42,016 nucleotides of DNA from an uncultured Pedobacter sp. GTDB taxonomy: Bacteria > Bacteroidota > Bacteroidia > Sphingobacteriales > Sphingobacteriaceae. The stretch is taken from assembly GCF_946479715.1 (NCBI RefSeq), contig NZ_CAMLHF010000020.1, positions 1-42,016 on the forward strand, given 5' to 3'. The position numbers were made by a program, and so were the translations under genes. Positions 15,391 through 23,316 of this stretch are shown in pieces. A model generated the notes under the pieces. It saw only the letters and a program-made list of their open reading frames with translations. It ran no database searches and was not told where the DNA came from. How positions within the stretch are numbered: the first letter of the stretch is position 1; every line of letters begins with the position of its first letter.

Positions 15391-18300
15391 TTAGTTAAAA
15401 GAATAACGTACACCAACTTGTACCTGATATCTAGAAGCAATAGAAGTATTGTCTCTAAATGTTTTTGACAAAGTTTTATCAACAGTGTATTGTGGCACTC
15501 CAGCAGTTGTAGAACGAAGTTGCATGAAGTTATTTAGATTCGGCACTTTTGTAAGTCCCCAATCTTTATTAAGTAAGTTTCCGAAGTTTACAAAATCAAC
15601 AGAGATTTGGAAGCGACTTTTGTTTTCTTCTTGCCATTTGGTAAAGAAATCCTGAGTAATTCTTAAGTCAAAACGATTGGTCCATGCGTATTCTGCACCG
15701 TTACGTTCAGCATACTGTCCTCTTCTTGTACTTAAATATTTGTCCTGACTGATGTAAGCATCTAGTCTTGCCCATTGTGAGTCGGCACTTTCAGCAGCAA
15801 AGGTTACATTTCCTCTACTATCTTTAATATCTGTAGTTACAAAATTGATATCATTTTTATCTTTAGGAACATACATCAAATCGTTACCAGTTCCATTATC
15901 ATTGTTCAGGTTACCCGATACGATATAAGAAAAACGTGTATCTCCAAAGCTATCTCCATATGGAGAACCTTCATAAATAACGCCTATTGAAGTTGGTAAT
16001 TTAGGAGCTATTTCGAAATTGAAATTCACCGCTGCAACAATCCTGTTTTTAACAACATAACTGCTGTAAGCAAGAATTGGGTTGTTAGGATCGTTAACAA
16101 TTTGGTTTCCTGTAAAAGCTGAGTTAGCTTGCGAACCCGGTGTAGACGTTACGTCGCGCGCATCACTATATGTATAAGCAATCATCGCATCTACATATCT
16201 GCCAAAGCGTTTCTGCAATTGAGCAGTTAAGTTATAAGCATATCCTTTGTTTGTATTGTCTAATACAATAGCGTTAGTAAGGAAGTTATTTATTCTGTTG
16301 GCACTTGAACCAGGGAAAATATCACGGGTATCTCCGGTACCGCTTAATTTACCAGTAGGATTAACTAAGTTGGCATCGCGGTGATAAATCTCATTTATTG
16401 ATTTAGTGTAAATACCTTCTAAAGTTGCAAGAATACCTCCAGGAAGTTTAAAATCAGCAGCTAAATTAGAGCGCCATACTTGCGGAACTTTGAAATCTGA
16501 GGCTGTAGCATTTATTGCATAGCTCGCTGGAATTCCTGCGTTTGAAGGGATGTATGCAGAAACATTTGAGGTAAACGGACGGTTGGTTGGATTGTTTGTA
16601 AATTCATTTCCGAATAGAAGTCCTGTTTGTCCAGCCTGGTTTACTAAATAAACACCTGGCATACCACCTGTAAATATTCCAGATCCACCTCTGATTTGGA
16701 AAGTCTGATCGCCGTTCACATCCCAGTTGAAACCAACACGAGGAGAGATTAAAATCTGCGTTTTAGGTAGTTTACCTACGTCAAGTTTTTCACCGTCACG
16801 GAATGTAGCACTTACGATAGCCGGGTTAGAGGTAATTTCTGAAGTGTAAATTGGAATATCTGCACGTACACCATAAGTTAGCTTAAAGTTATCTCTAACA
16901 AACCATTCATCTTGCAAGTAAACAGCAATAGGTGCCATGGATAATTTAGCTATTGGTCTTGGATCGCCATTAGCTGAATATGTTAATTGGTATAAGGTAG
17001 GGTTAACAGAGTTGTTACCACCTGCGGCAGCTAAGAAATCTGCAACTGATTTGTAACGAAACTGACCGTATACAAACTGTGCAAATCCATTACCATATTT
17101 TAAATATTGGCCTGAAGCTCCAATTGTGATGTTGTGGCTTCCTGCATAGATGTTAAAGTTATCTGTAAATGAATAAACATCCTGATCTAATGTATTTAAA
17201 CCACTAAATGGCTCAGATCCCAATGAAATGTAGTTAGAACCTGCTCCGTTTTCAATATCTACAACAGGGAAGGGATTTCCATAGATTTGACGATAGTCGC
17301 GGAAAGCAGAATAACTCACTTGTAAATTGTTTGAGAATCTGTTTCCGAATTTAGAGTTCAACTCGGCTGCAATTGATTTGGTATTGTTAAAGAAACGATA
17401 ACGCATATTTGAGAAAATCGTTGAATTAATGGTAGGACCACGACCACTATTTGAATTTGACGAACTCGGATCAATATCTTTAAATGATTTCAAATAATTA
17501 TAACGGATAGTTAATTTATTGTTTTCATTAATGTTCCAATCCAAACGGGCTGTTAAGTTGTCAGCTTGCTGATCGCTAGAGTAGCCTTCGTAAACACCTG
17601 GATCATATCCCCATTTAGAGATAAGCAAACTTTTAACAGCATCAAGATCTGATGCCTTAACTTTAGTAACATTACTTCCACCTTGTCCTCTGTCAGCACT
17701 TAAAGTTGTTCCCGGAAAAGCTCTTCTTGTGATCTCTCCGTTTATGAAAAAGAATAATTTGTCTTTTACAATTGGACCTCCAATGCGCGCACCAAATATT
17801 TTGTTTGTAAAAGCACTTGCTGCAGTTTTAGGAATTTCAGCATCTCCTACTTTATATCCCTGTAAGTTTTGATCCTTGTAGAAGGTATAAACTGATCCTG
17901 AGAAATTGTTAGTTCCGCTTTTTGTTACAGCATTTACGCTACCTCCGGTAAAACCACCTTGTTTTACATCGTAAGGTGCAATGTTGATCGTGATTTGATC
18001 TAACGCATCTAAGGAAATAGGTTGAGCACCTGTTCCGCCTCCTGGCATTGCGGTTAAACCGAATGAGTTATTAAACTGAGAACCATCGATAGTAAACGAG
18101 TTAAACTTGTTATTACGTCCGGCAAATGAAAAACCATCTCCTTGTGAATTTGATTGAGGAGTAAGTTTAGTTAGATCCGTTACACTTCTGTTAAAAGTAG
18201 GTAACTTTTCTAATTGCTCACGAGATACACTTGTTTGTGCTCCTGTACGTGAATTGTTGATGGTTTTGTTTTGATTAGAAACAATGGTAACCTCTGCAAG

Positions 18301-18651
18301 TGATTGTGATGATTCCTGCAATTTAAAGTCGACCTTAAAGTTCTGACCTAATCCTAAATTAATGTTTGAATTTTTTGAAGCAGTGTAACCAACCATTGTG
18401 GCAGTTACGGTGTAAGGCCCGCCAACATTAATGTTAGCAAAGTTATAACGCCCATCATTTCTGGTAATGGTTTTATAAACAGTTCCTGTTGGACCATGGA
18501 CTGCTACTACAGTTGCACCTGGCAGTGCCCCTTTGTCATCTGTAACAGTACCGTTCATAGCAGATGTAGTTACTTGTGCATTCACTGCAGAAATAGACCC
18601 GACAAATGCTAAAACGATTACTACGATTTTAAATAGTAAAGATTTCTTCAT
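15391..18651 (-). CDS. Oar-like TonB-dependent outer-membrane receptor
   Basis: A 1086-residue outer-membrane protein. A signal peptide (MKKSLLFKIVVIVLAFVGSI, cleavage after VNA near residue 26) leads to a carboxypeptidase-regulatory-like beta-sandwich (about 27-115: MNGTVTDDKGALPGATV, then NDGRYNFANINVGGPYTV). Next is a plug domain (REQLEKLPTFNRSVTDLTKL; NAVTKSGTNNFSGSV) and a long beta-barrel ending in QVGVRYSFN with a C-terminal aromatic-type signal. There is no SusD partner beside it, which fits the Oar/OmpA-related group more than glycan-uptake SusC. The ligand is unknown. The frame stays open to 18699, but the signal peptide places the start at 18651. It is monocistronic, with a -7 box upstream and a terminator downstream. 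Confidence 0.93.
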   Translation of the reverse strand: MKKSLLFKIVVIVLAFVGSISAVNAQVTTSAMNGTVTDDKGALPGATVVAVHGPTGTVYKTITRNDGRYNFANINVGGPYTVTATMVGYTASKNSNINLGLGQNFKVDFKLQESSQSLAEVTIVSNQNKTINNSRTGAQTSVSREQLEKLPTFNRSVTDLTKLTPQSNSQGDGFSFAGRNNKFNSFTIDGSQFNNSFGLTAMPGGGTGAQPISLDALDQITINIAPYDVKQGGFTGGSVNAVTKSGTNNFSGSVYTFYKDQNLQGYKVGDAEIPKTAASAFTNKIFGARIGGPIVKDKLFFFINGEITRRAFPGTTLSADRGQGGSNVTKVKASDLDAVKSLLISKWGYDPGVYEGYSSDQQADNLTARLDWNINENNKLTIRYNYLKSFKDIDPSSSNSNSGRGPTINSTIFSNMRYRFFNNTKSIAAELNSKFGNRFSNNLQVSYSAFRDYRQIYGNPFPVVDIENGAGSNYISLGSEPFSGLNTLDQDVYSFTDNFNIYAGSHNITIGASGQYLKYGNGFAQFVYGQFRYKSVADFLAAAGGNNSVNPTLYQLTYSANGDPRPIAKLSMAPIAVYLQDEWFVRDNFKLTYGVRADIPIYTSEITSNPAIVSATFRDGEKLDVGKLPKTQILISPRVGFNWDVNGDQTFQIRGGSGIFTGGMPGVYLVNQAGQTGLLFGNEFTNNPTNRPFTSNVSAYIPSNAGIPASYAINATASDFKVPQVWRSNLAADFKLPGGILATLEGIYTKSINEIYHRDANLVNPTGKLSGTGDTRDIFPGSSANRINNFLTNAIVLDNTNKGYAYNLTAQLQKRFGRYVDAMIAYTYSDARDVTSTPGSQANSAFTGNQIVNDPNNPILAYSSYVVKNRIVAAVNFNFEIAPKLPTSIGVIYEGSPYGDSFGDTRFSYIVSGNLNNDNGTGNDLMYVPKDKNDINFVTTDIKDSRGNVTFAAESADSQWARLDAYISQDKYLSTRRGQYAERNGAEYAWTNRFDLRITQDFFTKWQEENKSRFQISVDFVNFGNLLNKDWGLTKVPNLNNFMQLRSTTAGVPQYTVDKTLSKTFRDNTSIASRYQVQVGVRYSFN

Positions 18652-18696
18652 ATTGTTTGTTTTTTTATGAATAACATCAAAAATTGATGATAGCGA

Positions 18697-18704
18697 CAAA
18701 TTTA
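18697..18704 (-). promoter_or_regulatory. -7 box candidate (TAAATTTG) for the TonB receptor gene
   Basis: Exact TAnnTTTG match on the minus strand, 45 nt before the start at 18651. No TTTG is seen at the -33 distance. The divergent gap 18652-18975 (324 nt) is AT-rich and holds this box and the lpdA box; I see nothing else in it. Confidence 0.5.
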
Positions 18705-18931
18705 AATATTAATTTAATGCTCACTTTAATTTTCATGTTAAATAATTATTAATAAAGCCAAAACTTTTCAACATTTAACACAAGGATTAAATATATAACC
18801 AACAGTTTATCAGCGTATTGTTTTAATCCAGCAAATAACCTGCAACTTTAGTGAGGCTACATATTAACATTCTGTTAAGCTAAATCATTTACTCAAAAAT
18901 CTTAAAGGAAGTATTAACGAACATTTTTTTT

Positions 18932-18939
18932 TATTTTTG
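18932..18939 (+). promoter_or_regulatory. -7 box candidate (TATTTTTG) for lpdA
   Basis: Exact TAnnTTTG match 36 nt before the lpdA ATG. No clear -33 element is present. Confidence 0.5.
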
Positions 18940-18975
18940 GGCGTTTACTAAAGTTAAATTCCTTTATAATAAGAT

Positions 18976-20364
18976 ATGAACTACGATGTAATTGTAATAG
19001 GCAGCGGTCCCGGAGGATACGTAGCTGCAATCAGAGCTTCTCAGTTAGGTTTGAAAACTGCAGTTGTAGAGCGCGAATCCTTAGGTGGGATATGCCTTAA
19101 CTGGGGCTGTATACCTACTAAAGCATTACTAAAAAGTGCCCAGGTGTTTGAATACATTAACCACGCTTCAGAATATGGTATCAAAACTGCTGAAGCTGAG
19201 GCTGATTTTGCAGCAGTCATTAAGCGTAGCCGTGGCGTTGCTGATGGTATGAGCAAAGGGGTTCAGTTCTTAATGAAAAAGAACAAAATTGATGTAATAA
19301 TGGGTTCAGGTAAAGTTAAACCTGGAAATAAAGTAGAAGTTAAAGCTGCTGATGGTTCTCAAAAAGAATATACTGCAACTAACATTATATTAGCTACAGG
19401 CGGAAGATCAAGAGAATTACCTAATTTAAAACAAGATGGTAAAAAAGTAATTGGCTACAGACAAGCTATGGTTTTACCTGAGCAACCAAAATCTATGGTT
19501 GTTGTTGGTTCTGGTGCTATAGGTGTTGAATTTGCTTATTTCTACGCTACTTTAGGCACTAAGGTTACCGTTGTTGAGTTTATGGACAATGTTGTTCCTG
19601 TTGAAGATGAAGATGTATCTAAACAATTATTACGCAGCTTTAAAAAAGCAGGTATCGAGGTCATGACCTCTTCAAGTGTTGAATCTGTTGACACCAGTGG
19701 TGCTGGTTGCAAAGTACAGGTTAAAACGGCATCAGGTATGCAAACGCTTGAATGTGATATTGTTCTTTCTGCTGCTGGTGTGGTTGCAAACATCGAAAAC
19801 TTAGGTTTAGAAGAAACCGGCATCAAAACTGAAAAAGGTAAAGTGGTTGTAGATGAATTCTACAATACTTCTGTAAAAGGCTATTATGCTATTGGTGATA
19901 TCGTTGGCGGACAAGCGCTGGCTCACGTTGCTTCGGCAGAAGGTATTATTTGTGTAGAAAAAATTGCAGGCCACAAACCTGAACCTTTAGACTACAACAA
20001 TATCCCTGGATGTACTTATTGCAGTCCTGAAATTGCTTCGGTAGGTTATACTGAAAAAGCTGCCAAAGCTGCAGGATATGAATTGAAAATCGGAAAATTC
20101 CCATTCTCTGCTTCAGGTAAGGCAAGTGCTGCCGGTGCTAAAGATGGTTTCGTTAAATTAATCTTTGACGCTAAATACGGAGAATTATTAGGCGCTCACA
20201 TGATTGGTGCTAACGTTACAGAAATGATTGCTGAAATTGTTGTAGCCCGTAAACTGGAAACAACTGGTCATGAAATGATTAAATCTGTTCACCCTCACCC
20301 TACTATGAGTGAAGCAATTATGGAAGCTGCTGCTGATGCATATGGAGAAGTAATCCATTTATAA
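18976..20364 (+). CDS. lpdA: Dihydrolipoyl dehydrogenase (E3)
   Basis: A 462-residue flavoprotein disulfide reductase that reoxidises dihydrolipoamide in the pyruvate, 2-oxoglutarate and branched-chain 2-oxoacid dehydrogenase complexes or the glycine cleavage system. FAD-binding GSGPGG (9-14), redox-active C40 and C45 in GGICLNWGCIPTKALL, NAD-binding VVGSGAIGVEFAYFY (about 175-190), the second FAD motif YYAIGDIVGGQALAHVASAEG and the C-terminal catalytic HPHPTMSEA are all present. Length and motifs match E3 enzymes, not glutathione or mercuric reductases. No E1 or E2 gene is adjacent, so the complex it serves cannot be told from this window. The DNA is less AT-rich than its surroundings in codon use, as expected for a highly expressed gene. 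A strong terminator follows. Confidence 0.96.
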   Translation: MNYDVIVIGSGPGGYVAAIRASQLGLKTAVVERESLGGICLNWGCIPTKALLKSAQVFEYINHASEYGIKTAEAEADFAAVIKRSRGVADGMSKGVQFLMKKNKIDVIMGSGKVKPGNKVEVKAADGSQKEYTATNIILATGGRSRELPNLKQDGKKVIGYRQAMVLPEQPKSMVVVGSGAIGVEFAYFYATLGTKVTVVEFMDNVVPVEDEDVSKQLLRSFKKAGIEVMTSSSVESVDTSGAGCKVQVKTASGMQTLECDIVLSAAGVVANIENLGLEETGIKTEKGKVVVDEFYNTSVKGYYAIGDIVGGQALAHVASAEGIICVEKIAGHKPEPLDYNNIPGCTYCSPEIASVGYTEKAAKAAGYELKIGKFPFSASGKASAAGAKDGFVKLIFDAKYGELLGAHMIGANVTEMIAEIVVARKLETTGHEMIKSVHPHPTMSEAIMEAAADAYGEVIHL

Positions 20365-20367
20365 GAA

Positions 20368-20375
20368 TAATTTTG
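20368..20375 (+). promoter_or_regulatory. -7 box candidate (TAATTTTG) just after lpdA
   Basis: Exact TAnnTTTG match located between the lpdA stop and the terminator hairpin. If used, it would start transcription near 20382 and place the hairpin inside the leader of the MBL-fold hydrolase gene. No -33 match is seen, so it may be chance. Confidence 0.3.
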
Positions 20376-20389
20376 CATTAACATATTTT

Positions 20390-20418
20390 GAAAAAGGCCG
20401 CGCAATGCGGCCTTTTTC
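20390..20418 (+). terminator. Rho-independent terminator after lpdA
   Basis: Stem GAAAAAGGCCGC/GCGGCCTTTTTC with loop GCAAT, followed only by a short CATTAATTTT. It lies 14 nt before the start of the next gene, so that gene must have its own promoter or rely on read-through. Confidence 0.88.
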
Positions 20419-20432
20419 ATTAATTTTAAAAT

Positions 20433-21281
20433 ATGAATCTACATACTATAAATACGGGCTTATTTAAACTTGATGGAGGCGCCATGTTTGGCGTGGTTCC
20501 TAAGTCTATATGGCAACGTAGTAATCCGGCAGATGCTAATAATATGTGCACCTGGGCAATGAGGTGCTTGTTAATTGAAGACGGTGATAGATTAATATTA
20601 ATAGATAACGGCATTGGCGATAAACAGGATGAAAAATTTTTAGGTCATTACTATTTACATGGTGATGATACCTTAGACAAGTCTTTGGCTGCAAAAGGTT
20701 TTTCAAGAGACGATATAACCGATGTTTTTTTAACCCACCTTCATTTTGATCATTGTGGTGGTTCGATAATGCGTGTTGGCGACAAACTTAGACCAGCATT
20801 CAAAAATGCTTTCTACTGGAGCAACCAAAAACACTGGGATTGGGCCGTAAACCCAAATGAAAGAGAAAAGGCTTCTTTTTTAAAAGAAAACATTTTACCT
20901 ATTCAGGACAGTGGTCAGCTTAGGTTTATTGAAGATGTTGATGGAGTTCAATTTCATGATGGCATTAACATTCGATTTGCGTACGGGCATACTGACGCAA
21001 TGATGTTGCCCCAAATCAAATATAAGGATAAGACAATTGTTTATATGGCGGATCTGCTTCCGTCTGTTGGACACATACCCCTACCTTATGTTATGGCATA
21101 TGACATGTTCCCACTACAAACGTTAAAGGAAAAGAAGTCTTTTTTGCAGGAAGCAACTGAAAATAGCTATATCCTTTATCTGGAACATGATGCTGTAAAT
21201 GAATGCTGTACTTTACAGCAGACCGAAAAAGGCATAAGGTTAGATCAGACTTTTGATTTAAAAAGCATCACTAATCCCTAA
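20433..21281 (+). CDS. MBL-fold metallohydrolase (lactonase-like)
   Basis: A 282-residue metallo-beta-lactamase-fold hydrolase. The metal motif THLHFDHCGG (HxHxDH) is complete. Further ligands are the His in AYGHTDAM, the Asp in YMADLLPS and the final His in LEHDAVN, giving a likely dinuclear zinc site. The layout, with the metal-binding loop near residue 105 and long helical insertions, resembles the AHL-lactonase/AttM and YtnP-like branch, so a lactone or phosphotriester ester bond is a plausible substrate; the sequence does not settle it. No signal peptide is present. The start at 20433 lies only 14 nt beyond the lpdA terminator, leaving no room for a full promoter between them. Confidence 0.88.
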   Translation: MNLHTINTGLFKLDGGAMFGVVPKSIWQRSNPADANNMCTWAMRCLLIEDGDRLILIDNGIGDKQDEKFLGHYYLHGDDTLDKSLAAKGFSRDDITDVFLTHLHFDHCGGSIMRVGDKLRPAFKNAFYWSNQKHWDWAVNPNEREKASFLKENILPIQDSGQLRFIEDVDGVQFHDGINIRFAYGHTDAMMLPQIKYKDKTIVYMADLLPSVGHIPLPYVMAYDMFPLQTLKEKKSFLQEATENSYILYLEHDAVNECCTLQQTEKGIRLDQTFDLKSITNP

Positions 21282-21373
21282 ACAAAAAAATAATAATTGT
21301 TTGGTTTTGTTTAGTTTTTTATAAATTGGATTATTAAAACGATCTACTTTAAAAAAAAATTAAAAAAAAGATT

Positions 21374-21703
21374 ATGGGCAAATTTGAAATCACAACAAGA
21401 AAGAATGGAGAATTCCAATTCAATTTAAAGGCTGGAAATGGCCAGGTAATTTTAACTAGCGAAGGATATTCAAGTAAAAGCGGATGTACCAACGGAATTG
21501 AGTCTGTAAAGAAAAACTCTCAAGATGACGGTAAATACGATAGAAAAACATCATCCAATGGCAAACCATACTTCAATTTAAAAGCAACCAACGGACAAAT
21601 TATTGGTAACAGCGAAATGTACGAAAGTGTTGCAAGCAGAGATAACGGCATTGAGTCGGTTAAAAAAAATGCCCCTGAAGCAGAGATTTCGGATTTGACT
21701 TAA
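21374..21703 (+). CDS. YegP family protein with two DUF1508 repeats
   Basis: A 109-residue soluble protein made of two DUF1508 repeats. Repeat 1 (about 3-48) has FEITTRKNGEFQFNLKAGNG, ILTSEGY and NGIESVKKN. Repeat 2 (about 52-100) has YDRKTSSNGKPYFNLKATNG, IIGNSEMY and NGIESVKKNA. The pattern NGxxxFNLKAxNGQxI...SExY...xNGIESVKKN is the YegP signature. The function of the family is unknown; it is widespread and has been linked to stress. An A-rich stretch directly precedes the ATG and no SD is seen. It has its own terminator and looks monocistronic. Confidence 0.92.
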   Translation: MGKFEITTRKNGEFQFNLKAGNGQVILTSEGYSSKSGCTNGIESVKKNSQDDGKYDRKTSSNGKPYFNLKATNGQIIGNSEMYESVASRDNGIESVKKNAPEAEISDLT

Positions 21704-21729
21704 ATATCTATTATATAACTTTTTGCAAG

Positions 21730-21767
21730 AGCCTGATTGACTTTAATGTTGATCAGGCTTTTGTTTT
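21730..21767 (+). terminator. Rho-independent terminator of the YegP-family gene
   Basis: Stem AGCCTGAT (21730-21737) with ATCAGGCT (21752-21759), 14-nt loop, followed by TTTGTTTT. Located 27 nt after the stop. Confidence 0.75.
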
Positions 21768-21801
21768 ATAGGTTTATGCTATGGCATAGAGCTCTACAAG
21801 A

Positions 21802-22005
21802 TCACCTACGAAACTCCAGTATATCTCCAGGCTGGCAATTCAGAACATTGCATATCGCATCCATAGTTTCCAACCTAATTGCTTTTGCCTTTCCCGTTTT
21901 TAATATAGAAAGGTTAGACATTGTTACCCCTACTCTCATGCTAAGCTCTGTTAAAGACATCTTTCTTTTAGCAAGCATTACGTCTAAGTTTATAATTATT
22001 GGCAT
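21802..22005 (-). CDS. Small XRE/Cro-type HTH regulator
   Basis: A 67-residue protein that is almost only a helix-turn-helix domain of the HTH_26/YozG-like kind. The helices are INLDVMLAKRKMSLTELSMR, VGVTMSNLSILKTGKAKAIR (turn and recognition helix) and ETMDAICNVLNCQPGDILEF. The CQPGDILEF ending is highly typical of this group. Members bind DNA as dimers and often regulate adjacent membrane or toxin genes, but no partner is adjacent here: the gene converges with the YegP gene and its upstream side faces the 363-nt leader of rpoD. The target is unknown; autoregulation is possible. Confidence 0.9.
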   Translation of the reverse strand: MPIIINLDVMLAKRKMSLTELSMRVGVTMSNLSILKTGKAKAIRLETMDAICNVLNCQPGDILEFRR

Positions 22006-22324
22006 AATATGATTTAATTATGAGTCATTAATCAATGGAATTAATATTCCCCTATTTTCCCCATTTTTAAAGATGCTAATTATGTTTTATTTCCTGACAC
22101 CACAAAGACAAACATTTATTTTGGCTTTAGATGGCATTAATTTTTATTATAAAACAAAATATTAATATTGATATTCAATAATAACACTATGTTTTACAAT
22201 ATAACGACATTCATACTGACAAAAGTATTTTGGAATAATTTTTGCTGCTAAATTATTGTATAATTAATACGTGTAAAGTGTAACGTTTTCAGTAATTTAT
22301 GTTTTCTAATTGCCTTAAAATTCT
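22006..22324. other. Gene-free divergent region between the XRE gene and rpoD
   Basis: AT-rich sequence with no credible reading frame, no strong hairpin and no tRNA-like fold that I can see. It should contain the promoter of the XRE regulator; no TAnnTTTG match stands out on that strand. The rpoD -7 box follows directly. Confidence 0.5.
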
Positions 22325-22332
22325 TACTTTTG
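22325..22332 (+). promoter_or_regulatory. -7 box candidate (TACTTTTG) for rpoD
   Basis: Exact TAnnTTTG match 36 nt before the rpoD ATG. The same eight bases form the -7 candidate of the GAPDH gene downstream (23284). A TTG at 22310 is too close to act as -33. Confidence 0.55.
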
Positions 22333-22368
22333 CACGTTCAAACACATAAAGAGTACCAAAGCATATAA

Positions 22369-23229
22369 ATGAGACAACTCAAAATCACGCAATCGATTAC
22401 CAATCGCGAAAGTCAATCTCTAGACAAATACCTTCACGAAATTGGTAAAGTGGATTTAATTACCGCGGAAGAAGAAGTAATATTAGCAAGAAAAATACGT
22501 GAGGGCGATCAGGCTGCATTAGAACGTTTAACTAAAACCAATTTGCGCTTCGTGGTTTCGGTAGCAAAACAATATCAAAACCAGGGTTTAACTTTAGGAG
22601 ATTTAATTAACGAAGGAAATCTGGGCTTAATTAAGGCTGCCAAGCGTTTTGATGAGACAAAAGGTTTTAAATTTATCTCATATGCTGTTTGGTGGATTCG
22701 TCAGTCTATTTTGCAGGCAATTGCTGAACAAAGTCGTATTGTACGTTTACCCCTTAACCAGGTTGGATCTTTAAGTAAAATCAGCAAGGCCTTTTCTAAA
22801 TTAGAGCAGGAATATGAGCGCGAGCCATCTCCGGAAGAATTGGCGGATATACTGGAAACAACTGTTGATAAGATTTCTGACACGTTAAGTAACTCAGGAA
22901 GACACGTATCCATGGATGCTCCATTTGTTCAGGGTGAAGAAAATACACTACTAGATGTACTGGAAAATCATGAACCAAATACAGATAGCAGTCTTATAAA
23001 TGAATCGCTTTCGGAAGAAATTAAACGTTCATTGTCTACTTTAACAGAAAGAGAACGTGAAATTATTGTTCTTTTCTTTGGATTAAGTACAAATCATCCA
23101 CTATCTCTAGAAGAGATTGGAGAGAAGTTCAATTTAACCCGTGAGCGTGTACGTCAGATAAAAGATAAAGCACTTCAACGTTTGCGTCATACATCACGTA
23201 GCAAAATCTTGAAATCTTACTTAGGATAA
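22369..23229 (+). CDS. rpoD: Primary sigma factor RpoD (sigma-A of Bacteroidota)
   Basis: A 286-residue sigma-70 family factor. It lacks region 1.1 and the long non-conserved region, as Bacteroidota primary sigma factors do. Region 1.2 (about 17-47, [20 protein letters not shown]), region 2 with [23 protein letters not shown]-like [17 protein letters not shown] and [19 protein letters not shown], region 3 (about 135-200), and region 4 with the [29 protein letters not shown] are all intact. It directs RNA polymerase to TAnnTTTG-type promoters, several of which are seen in this window. It is monocistronic, between its own -7 box and a palindromic terminator. Confidence 0.96.
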   Translation: MRQLKITQSITNRESQSLDKYLHEIGKVDLITAEEEVILARKIREGDQAALERLTKTNLRFVVSVAKQYQNQGLTLGDLINEGNLGLIKAAKRFDETKGFKFISYAVWWIRQSILQAIAEQSRIVRLPLNQVGSLSKISKAFSKLEQEYEREPSPEELADILETTVDKISDTLSNSGRHVSMDAPFVQGEENTLLDVLENHEPNTDSSLINESLSEEIKRSLSTLTEREREIIVLFFGLSTNHPLSLEEIGEKFNLTRERVRQIKDKALQRLRHTSRSKILKSYLG

Positions 23230-23250
23230 GGGATTAAAAAATATATTAAA

Positions 23251-23286
23251 GTAAAAAAGATCGGGTATATACCCGATCTTTTTTAC
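23251..23286 (+). terminator. Perfect 36-bp palindromic terminator of rpoD
   Basis: The sequence is a perfect inverted repeat: GTAAAAAA, the 20-nt palindrome GATCGGGTATATACCCGATC, then TTTTTTAC. As RNA it folds into a GC-capped stem followed by six U. Its last three bases are the first three of the GAPDH -7 candidate at 23284-23291. Confidence 0.9.
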
Positions 23287-23291
23287 TTTTG
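23284..23291 (+). promoter_or_regulatory. -7 box candidate (TACTTTTG) for the GAPDH gene
   Basis: Exact TAnnTTTG match 25 nt before the ATG, overlapping the end of the rpoD terminator. The -33 region would fall inside the terminator stem, where no TTTG is found. Confidence 0.5.
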
Positions 23292-23316
23292 TGACGTTCT
23301 AACCAAATTTAACGGC

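Noticed and set aside
15288..15482. 64-codon minus-strand frame over the TonB receptor terminator
   Set aside because: It overlaps the terminator and the end of the receptor gene in another frame.
15391..18651. SusC of a SusC/SusD glycan-uptake locus
   Set aside because: No SusD-like gene lies on either side, and the receptor resembles the Oar group.
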